Positions 13,203-17,817 of a stretch of 17,817 nt of DNA are shown here, piece by piece. The notes below the pieces were generated by a model, which had not been told where the DNA came from, did not search any database, and saw only the letters and a program-made list of their open reading frames with translations. Numbering within the stretch: the first letter of the stretch is position 1; every line of letters starts with the position of its first letter. The stretch is taken from positions 1 through 17,817 of the forward strand of contig JAUYDJ010000152.1 in NCBI GenBank assembly GCA_030690025.1, in the 5' to 3' direction. Position numbers and translations under genes: made by a program. The DNA comes from Chloroflexota bacterium. GTDB taxonomy: Bacteria; Chloroflexota; Dehalococcoidia; Dehalococcoidales; JAUYDJ01.

Positions 13203-14927
13203 TTACCCCTTGAATTTATTGGTGATGGGCAGTCTACGGTCACGGCCAAAGGCGCGCGGGGTTATCTTGATGCCGGGCGGAGCTTGGCGGCGCTTGTATT
13301 CACTCCGGTCCACCATTTGCGCCATCCGCTCCACGATTTCTTTATTAAACCCCATGGCGATAATTTGCTCGGTGCTCTTGTCCTCTTCAACGTAGGCGGT
13401 GAGGATGGGGTCGAGGATTTCAAAGGGGGCCAGGCTTTCCGTAGTCTTTTGCTGGGGTCTCAGCTCGGCTGAGGCCGGCTTGGTCAGAATTGCGGGCGGT
13501 ATTAAGTCGGCACCGGCCAGTGAGTTCCGGTACCTGACGAGCTGGTAGACCATAGTTTTGGGCACGTCTTTGAGTACGGCAAAGCCGCCGGCTAAATCAC
13601 CATACAGGGTAGTATAGCCGGTAGCCATTTCGCTTTTATTGCCGGTGGTCAAGACCAGTGAGCCGAACTTGTTGGACAGCGCCATGAGGATGTTGCCGCG
13701 GATGCGGGCCTGGATGTTTTCCTCTGCCACGTTAGGTTTGGTGCCGGCAAAGGGTTCGGCCAGCATTTCCAGGTAGGCCTTAAAAGCCGGCTCAATGGGG
13801 ATGGTCAGCAACTTAATGCCCAGGTTCTCTGCCAGCTGTTTAGCATCAGTGATACTGCCGGGAGAAGAATACCGGGATGGCATACTCACCCCGAGCACAT
13901 TAGATTTTTCAAGAGCGTCAACCGCAACGGCAGCCACCAGGCTGGAATCAACCCCGCCGGAAAGCCCGATTACCACCCCCTGAAATCCGTTCTTGTGAAC
14001 ATAGTCCCGGGTGCCCAGCACCAGCGCCTCGTAGACCTCACCGGGCAGGCCCGGCACCTGCACCTGTCTGGACGGGAGCTTGTGCTTGGGCGCTGAAGAC
14101 GGAGTTTCGGAGACGACGATGCTGGTGCCCTGTTCTCCCCGGGACAGTCTTTCTTTACGCCGCCGCGGGTCATGCAGGCGGCTGCGGAAGACCGACTCCA
14201 GGTCAAGGTCGGCGACGATGAGGTCTTCCTGGAACTGCTTGCCCAGGGCAAGCAGCTGTCCCCGCTCATCCAGAATAAGGCTGCTGCCATCGAAGACCAG
14301 CTCGTCCTGTCCGCCTACCAGGTTATTGTAAACGATGATGGCGATGTTGTCAGTGGCGCGGGTGGCCAGCATTCTTTCCCGGGTGTTGAGACGGCCGGCG
14401 TAGTAGGGTGAGGCGCTGATGTTGACGATGACCTCTGCCCCGGAGTAGGCCTGCACCGTGGCCGGGCCGGCCTCGTACCAGATGTCTTCGCAGATGTTGA
14501 CACCCACGCCGACGCCGTTAATGATGTAGACCGGGTATTCACTGCCCGCCTGAAAGTAGCGGTTCTCATCGAACACGCTGTAGTTGGGCAGGTACATCTT
14601 ATGGTAGATGCCCGCCAGCTTACCGTCATGGATTATGGCGGCGGCGTTAAAGATGTCCACCTTAGCGTCAACAAAGCCGACGATGATAGTCAGCCCGGCC
14701 GAATCGCTGGCTATCCTGTCCAGGGCCTTCAAGTTTTCCGCGATGAACTGCGGCTTGAGCAGGAGGTCTTCCGGCGGATAGCCGCAGACAGCCAGTTCGG
14801 GAAAGGTGAGCAGGTCAACACCCAGAGTCCGGGCCTCGTTAACGGCTTCCAGAATCTTGCGAGTATTGCCGGCAAAATCGCCCACGGTGGTATTGATTTG
14901 CGCCATGCCAACTCGTAGCCGCCGCAT
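13203..14927 (-). CDS. nadE: Glutamine-dependent NAD+ synthetase
   Basis: A two-domain enzyme of 574 residues making NAD+ from nicotinic acid adenine dinucleotide, ATP and glutamine in the last step of NAD synthesis. The N-terminal nitrilase-type glutaminase domain has its catalytic triad as Glu44 (FPELAVCGY), Lys110 (YHKMYLP) and Cys146 (VNICEDIW). The C-terminal synthetase domain carries the ATP-pyrophosphatase P-loop GLSGGVDSS (321-329) and the TTGNKSEMATGY substrate motif. Length is normal for the bacterial two-domain form. The ATG has ggagg 5 bases upstream. It begins 21 bases after the glutamine synthetase stop and is probably the last gene of that operon, which would tie its amide donor supply to glutamine production. 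The hairpin repeat at 13024-13106 follows. Confidence 0.96.
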   Translation of the reverse strand: MRRLRVGMAQINTTVGDFAGNTRKILEAVNEARTLGVDLLTFPELAVCGYPPEDLLLKPQFIAENLKALDRIASDSAGLTIIVGFVDAKVDIFNAAAIIHDGKLAGIYHKMYLPNYSVFDENRYFQAGSEYPVYIINGVGVGVNICEDIWYEAGPATVQAYSGAEVIVNISASPYYAGRLNTRERMLATRATDNIAIIVYNNLVGGQDELVFDGSSLILDERGQLLALGKQFQEDLIVADLDLESVFRSRLHDPRRRKERLSRGEQGTSIVVSETPSSAPKHKLPSRQVQVPGLPGEVYEALVLGTRDYVHKNGFQGVVIGLSGGVDSSLVAAVAVDALEKSNVLGVSMPSRYSSPGSITDAKQLAENLGIKLLTIPIEPAFKAYLEMLAEPFAGTKPNVAEENIQARIRGNILMALSNKFGSLVLTTGNKSEMATGYTTLYGDLAGGFAVLKDVPKTMVYQLVRYRNSLAGADLIPPAILTKPASAELRPQQKTTESLAPFEILDPILTAYVEEDKSTEQIIAMGFNKEIVERMAQMVDRSEYKRRQAPPGIKITPRAFGRDRRLPITNKFKG

Positions 14928-14948
14928 CGTGTCCTCCCCGGGCTAATT

Positions 14949-16289
14949 CTATAGAATGGGCAGGTATCTCTTCAACTCGTAATCAGTGACCTGGGTGCGG
15001 TATTTGTCCCACTCGATTTTCTTGTTCTGGATAAAGGAGTTGAAGGTATGCTCACCGAGCGCTTCGCGCACCAGCTTGCTATGTTCTGTTATCTGGATGG
15101 CCTCCTGGAGGCTCGCGGGCAGAACACCTATGCCAAGACTCTTTCTTTTCTCGTCGCTCATCTCATAGACGTTCTCTTCAACGGGTTCGGGCGGCTCCAG
15201 TCCTTGCTCAATCCCGGCAAGCCCCGCCGCCAGCAGGACGCTGAAGCAGAGGTAGGGGGTGCAGGCCGGGTCAGGAGAGCGAATTTCAAAGCGCGTGGCG
15301 TTTTCAGAGCCGGGCTTATATTCCGGCACCCGGATGAGGTCGGAGCGGTTCCGCCGTGCCCAGGAAAGATAGACCGGGGCTTCATAGCCGGGCACCAGGC
15401 GCTTGTAGGAGTTGACCCATTGGCTGGTAACCAGGGTAAACTCCGGGGCATACTTCAGCAGGCCGGCGACGAAACTCTGCGCTATCTTGGAGAGATGGTA
15501 CCTGCCCTTCTTGTCAAAGAAGGCGTTCCGTTCACCCTTAAACAGCGACTGGTGCACATGCATGCCGCTGCCGTTAATGCCGAAGATAGGCTTGGGCATG
15601 AAGGTAGCATGGACCCCGTGCTTCACGGCTATTTCCTTGACCACGATGCGGTAGGTCATCACGTTGTCTGCCATGGTCAGGGCATCACTGTATCTCATAT
15701 CAATCTCGTGCTGGGAGATGGCCACCTCATGGTGTGATTTATCCACGGCGATACCCATCTGCTCAAGGGTAAGCACGGTGTCCCGCCGCAGGTCAACGGC
15801 CGCATCCAGCGGGGTCATATCGAAATAACCAGCCAGGTCAAGAGGCTCGGTGCCGGTTGAGTTTTTGAAGTAGAAGTATTCCAGCTCCGGCCCGACATAG
15901 TAAATGTAGCCCAGGTCGGCGGCACGTTTTAAGTTTCTTTTCAACACGAACCGGGGGTCGCCTTCAAACGACTCACCGCCTGGCTTCTGAATATCACAGA
16001 ACATCCGGGCTACCGACTGCTCCTTGGGACGCCAGGGGATAATGCAGAAGGTGTTAGGGTCGGGCATAGCGACCATGTCGCTCTCATCGATGCGGGCAAA
16101 ACCTTCGATAGACGAGCCGTCAAACCCTACCCCATCGTCCAGAGCGCCTTCAAGCTCTTCCACCGGGATGGCGAAGCTCTTAAGAAATCCGAGGATATCA
16201 GTGAACCATAGCCTGACAAACTTAACATCCTGTTCCTGGGCTACTTTGAGGACATGTTCCCTGGCCTCTTCTCTACTTTTTTTCTCCAT
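14949..16289 (-). CDS. glnA: Glutamine synthetase, type I
   Basis: A 446-residue type I glutamine synthetase that joins ammonia and glutamate with ATP in the cytosol. Metal and substrate residues are visible: Glu135 and Glu137 in GPELEYF, Glu188 and Glu195 in HEVAISQHEID, His244 in GSGMHVHQS, the flap Glu303 in GYEAPV, and TRFEIRSPDP (332-341). The length, the GFARIDESDM segment with Arg66, and the lack of the NLYDLP adenylylation site place it in the GSI-alpha group. That group is usually controlled by feedback and regulators rather than adenylylation. EVAISQHEID replaces the common EVAPGQHEID, a small divergence. The ATG follows aaaggag. It lies 23 bases after the glutamate synthase GXGXG gene and 21 before nadE. 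Confidence 0.97.
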   Translation of the reverse strand: MEKKSREEAREHVLKVAQEQDVKFVRLWFTDILGFLKSFAIPVEELEGALDDGVGFDGSSIEGFARIDESDMVAMPDPNTFCIIPWRPKEQSVARMFCDIQKPGGESFEGDPRFVLKRNLKRAADLGYIYYVGPELEYFYFKNSTGTEPLDLAGYFDMTPLDAAVDLRRDTVLTLEQMGIAVDKSHHEVAISQHEIDMRYSDALTMADNVMTYRIVVKEIAVKHGVHATFMPKPIFGINGSGMHVHQSLFKGERNAFFDKKGRYHLSKIAQSFVAGLLKYAPEFTLVTSQWVNSYKRLVPGYEAPVYLSWARRNRSDLIRVPEYKPGSENATRFEIRSPDPACTPYLCFSVLLAAGLAGIEQGLEPPEPVEENVYEMSDEKRKSLGIGVLPASLQEAIQITEHSKLVREALGEHTFNSFIQNKKIEWDKYRTQVTDYELKRYLPIL

Positions 16290-16312
16290 CTCTGTTCTCC
16301 TTTCGACTATTA

Positions 16313-17065
16313 TTATGGGGCATAAAGCCGGCCGTAGGGCCGCAGCCAGCGCGGGAAGAGCTTGATAAACTTATGCTCCAATATCTTTTCGGAATCATCA
16401 CTGAAATGTGCGGCAAACTCGCCAACCAGTTTCTCCAGCACCTGCCAGTCTTTGTCTTCCAGCTCGGCAACACCAACTTCTTTACCCAGTTGATGGCTCT
16501 CAATGTTGCCTCTCAGGTAGATGACGCCGCCGTGCATGCCGGTGCCGATGAACCTGGCTTTATGCGCCTGTCCGTTCAGACCGAGCAGTACCAGTATACC
16601 ACCCGCCATGTACTCGCCGACAAAGTCCTGGGCGGTGCCGCCGATGACCAGTGACGGTCTCTTATCACCGTACTCCTTCATATGAATTCCCGCCCGGTAG
16701 CCAACGTCTTCCCGGACGAAGATTTTACCGCCGCGGGCGGATAGACCAATTATATCACCTGCGCGGCCGTGCACAACTATCTCGCCATCGTTCATAGTAT
16801 TGCCGCAGCCGTCCTGGGCGTTGCCGTGGACAATAATTTTTGGCCCATCCATAAACGCGCCGAGGTCATTGCCCGGCGTGCCGTAAATATCAATCTCTAT
16901 CGGCTTGAGGCCGGTGCCAATATACCTCTGTCCGTAGACGTTGTGCAGCTCAATCTTCCTCGTGCCGCTGTTCGCCAGCTCCCGCAGCTGGGCGTTAAGC
17001 TCCCGGTAGTAGAGACCGGCGGCATCTATTTTGACGGTGGTATTATTCTTTATTTTAGTGGTCAT
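16313..17065 (-). CDS. Glutamate synthase GXGXG domain, stand-alone (archaeal-type split GltB)
   Basis: A 250-residue protein corresponding to the C-terminal GXGXG beta-helix domain of the large glutamate synthase subunit, here a separate gene as in archaeal-type glutamate synthases. Gly-rich turns of the right-handed beta-helix are visible (YGTPGNDLGAFMDG, HGNAQDGCGNTMNDG, HGRAGDIIGLSARGG, GGTAQDFVGEYMAGG, GTGMHGGVIYLRG). The domain has a structural role, supporting the FMN/Fe-S domain and the glutaminase and synthase sites. Its ATG is one base after the stop of the FMN-domain gene (TAA-A-ATG), so translation is probably coupled and the two proteins made in equal amounts. A glutaminase domain partner was not seen and would lie beyond the window. 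Confidence 0.92.
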   Translation of the reverse strand: MTTKIKNNTTVKIDAAGLYYRELNAQLRELANSGTRKIELHNVYGQRYIGTGLKPIEIDIYGTPGNDLGAFMDGPKIIVHGNAQDGCGNTMNDGEIVVHGRAGDIIGLSARGGKIFVREDVGYRAGIHMKEYGDKRPSLVIGGTAQDFVGEYMAGGILVLLGLNGQAHKARFIGTGMHGGVIYLRGNIESHQLGKEVGVAELEDKDWQVLEKLVGEFAAHFSDDSEKILEHKFIKLFPRWLRPYGRLYAP

Positions 17066-17066
17066 T

Positions 17067-17817
17067 TTAGCTTCCTGCCATTCTCACGCCCAGTATATCC
17101 AACTCGGTATCGGTAAGCCCCACGCCTCTCAGGTGGAGGCGGTTGCCGCGCAGGCTCTCGATGGCGTTAACACCCATGCCGCCCAGCATATCTTTAAGCT
17201 CATGGCTCCAGGCGCGCAGCAGATTGGCCAGCCGGCGGGCACCGATATCCGGGTTGACCCGCTTGGTCAGGAAAAGGTCGGTGGTGCAGATACCCCAGGC
17301 GCACTTGCCGGTGTGGCACTGCTGGCAGACGTGGCAGCCCAGGGCCACCAGTGCCGCCGTCCCGATGTAGACGGCATCCGCGCCAAGGGCGATAGCCTTG
17401 GCCACATCGCCGCTGTTTCTTATGCCGCCGGCAACTACCAGTGACGCCCGGTTGCGGATGCCTTCCTGCCTTAGACGGCTGTCCACCGAGGCCAGGGCCA
17501 GCTCGATGGGAATGCCCACGTTATCGCGGATAATTTTAGGGGCGGCGCCGGTAGCGCCGCGGATGCCATCGAGGACGATGATATCGGCACCGGCGCGCAC
17601 CATGCCGCTGGCAATGGCCGCCGAGTTATGGACGGCGGCTATTTTAACCGATATCGGCTTGGTATAGTTGGTCGCTTCCTTGAGCGCGTAAATAAGCTGG
17701 GACAGGTCTTCAATGGAATAGATATCATGCTGCGGCGCCGGGGACAGGGCATCCGTCCCCCGCGGAATCATGCGGGTCAGGGAGACCTCCGCGCTGACCT
17801 TTTCGCCGGGCAGGTGC
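17067..17817 (-). CDS. Glutamate synthase FMN/Fe-S domain, C-terminal part (archaeal-type GltB)
   Basis: The frame is open to the right edge, so the N-terminus is missing. The visible part, about 249 residues, contains the synthase core of glutamate synthase: LPGEKVSAEV, SPAPQHDIYSIEDLSQLI, KIAAVHNSAAIASGMVRAGAD, the FMN-phosphate region DGIRGATGAAP, and VAGGIRNSGDVAKAIALGADAV. An Fe-S motif follows with the standard GltB spacing Cys-x5-Cys-x4-Cys inside CHVCQQCHTGKC, plus two additional cysteines (one inside, one at GIC). It transfers the amide nitrogen of glutamine to 2-oxoglutarate using a reduced cofactor. This is the most upstream gene visible in the gltB-gxgxg-glnA-nadE operon; promoter and any NrpR operator lie outside the window. 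Confidence 0.93.
   Translation of the reverse strand, partial: HLPGEKVSAEVSLTRMIPRGTDALSPAPQHDIYSIEDLSQLIYALKEATNYTKPISVKIAAVHNSAAIASGMVRAGADIIVLDGIRGATGAAPKIIRDNVGIPIELALASVDSRLRQEGIRNRASLVVAGGIRNSGDVAKAIALGADAVYIGTAALVALGCHVCQQCHTGKCAWGICTTDLFLTKRVNPDIGARRLANLLRAWSHELKDMLGGMGVNAIESLRGNRLHLRGVGLTDTELDILGVRMAGS

Noticed and set aside
15048..15737. 229-residue plus-strand open frame opposite glnA
   Set aside because: It is a shadow of the highly conserved glutamine synthetase.

Overview
The window looks like a piece of chromosome from an anaerobic bacterium, most likely a Chloroflexota lineage near Dehalococcoidia. Three things point that way: an NrpR-type nitrogen regulator (otherwise best known from methanogenic archaea) beside glnA and an archaeal-type split glutamate synthase, rubrerythrin-like iron proteins, and dispersed tcattgcgag-type intergenic inverted repeats. 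The lineage is an inference from gene content. I see no phage, insertion sequence, CRISPR array, tRNA or rRNA gene.

Layout. Positions 1-518 (+) hold the 3' end of an ornithine cyclodeaminase/mu-crystallin family gene. A 350-base gap follows, containing a plausible promoter and a strong hairpin with a U-tract, so it may encode a roughly 100-nt RNA or an attenuated leader. Positions 869-3493 (+) encode an 874-residue, extremely alanine-rich helical protein. It is built largely from 18-residue repeats and ends in one C-terminal membrane anchor. A cytosolic sulfite-oxidase-fold molybdoenzyme (3588-4190, +) meets an MFS drug-type exporter (5578-4187, -) tail to tail inside one shared CTAG.

Positions 5628-8087 (-) form a cluster of small proteins: a PPC/DUF296 protein, an orphan 108-residue protein, two paralogous four-helix diiron (ferritin/rubrerythrin-like) proteins, and two tiny two-helix membrane proteins. 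Each of the membrane proteins has a His-x13-His pair suited to bind haem b. Upstream of the cluster sit three phased TACGTAA words, after a CzcD-type cation exporter (9154-8234, -). Positions 9470-9766 (+) encode a 98-residue protein that is an internal duplication. It converges on an unknown 160-residue protein (10263-9781, -). A CorA-like channel with an altered signature motif follows (11717-10590, -).

The right end is a nitrogen-assimilation block on the minus strand: the glutamate synthase FMN/Fe-S domain (cut by the window edge), the glutamate synthase GXGXG domain, glutamine synthetase and glutamine-dependent NAD+ synthetase. Gaps are 1, 23 and 21 bases, consistent with one operon. The NrpR-like regulator lies just downstream with its own promoter. 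Glutamine made by GlnA would feed both glutamate synthase and NadE, and the regulator would be expected to tune the block to 2-oxoglutarate.

The features I find least explained are the octadecad-repeat protein, the ferritin-pair plus haem-pair cluster with its phased TACGTAA sites, the leader/sRNA candidate at 635-779, and the duplicated 98-residue protein.
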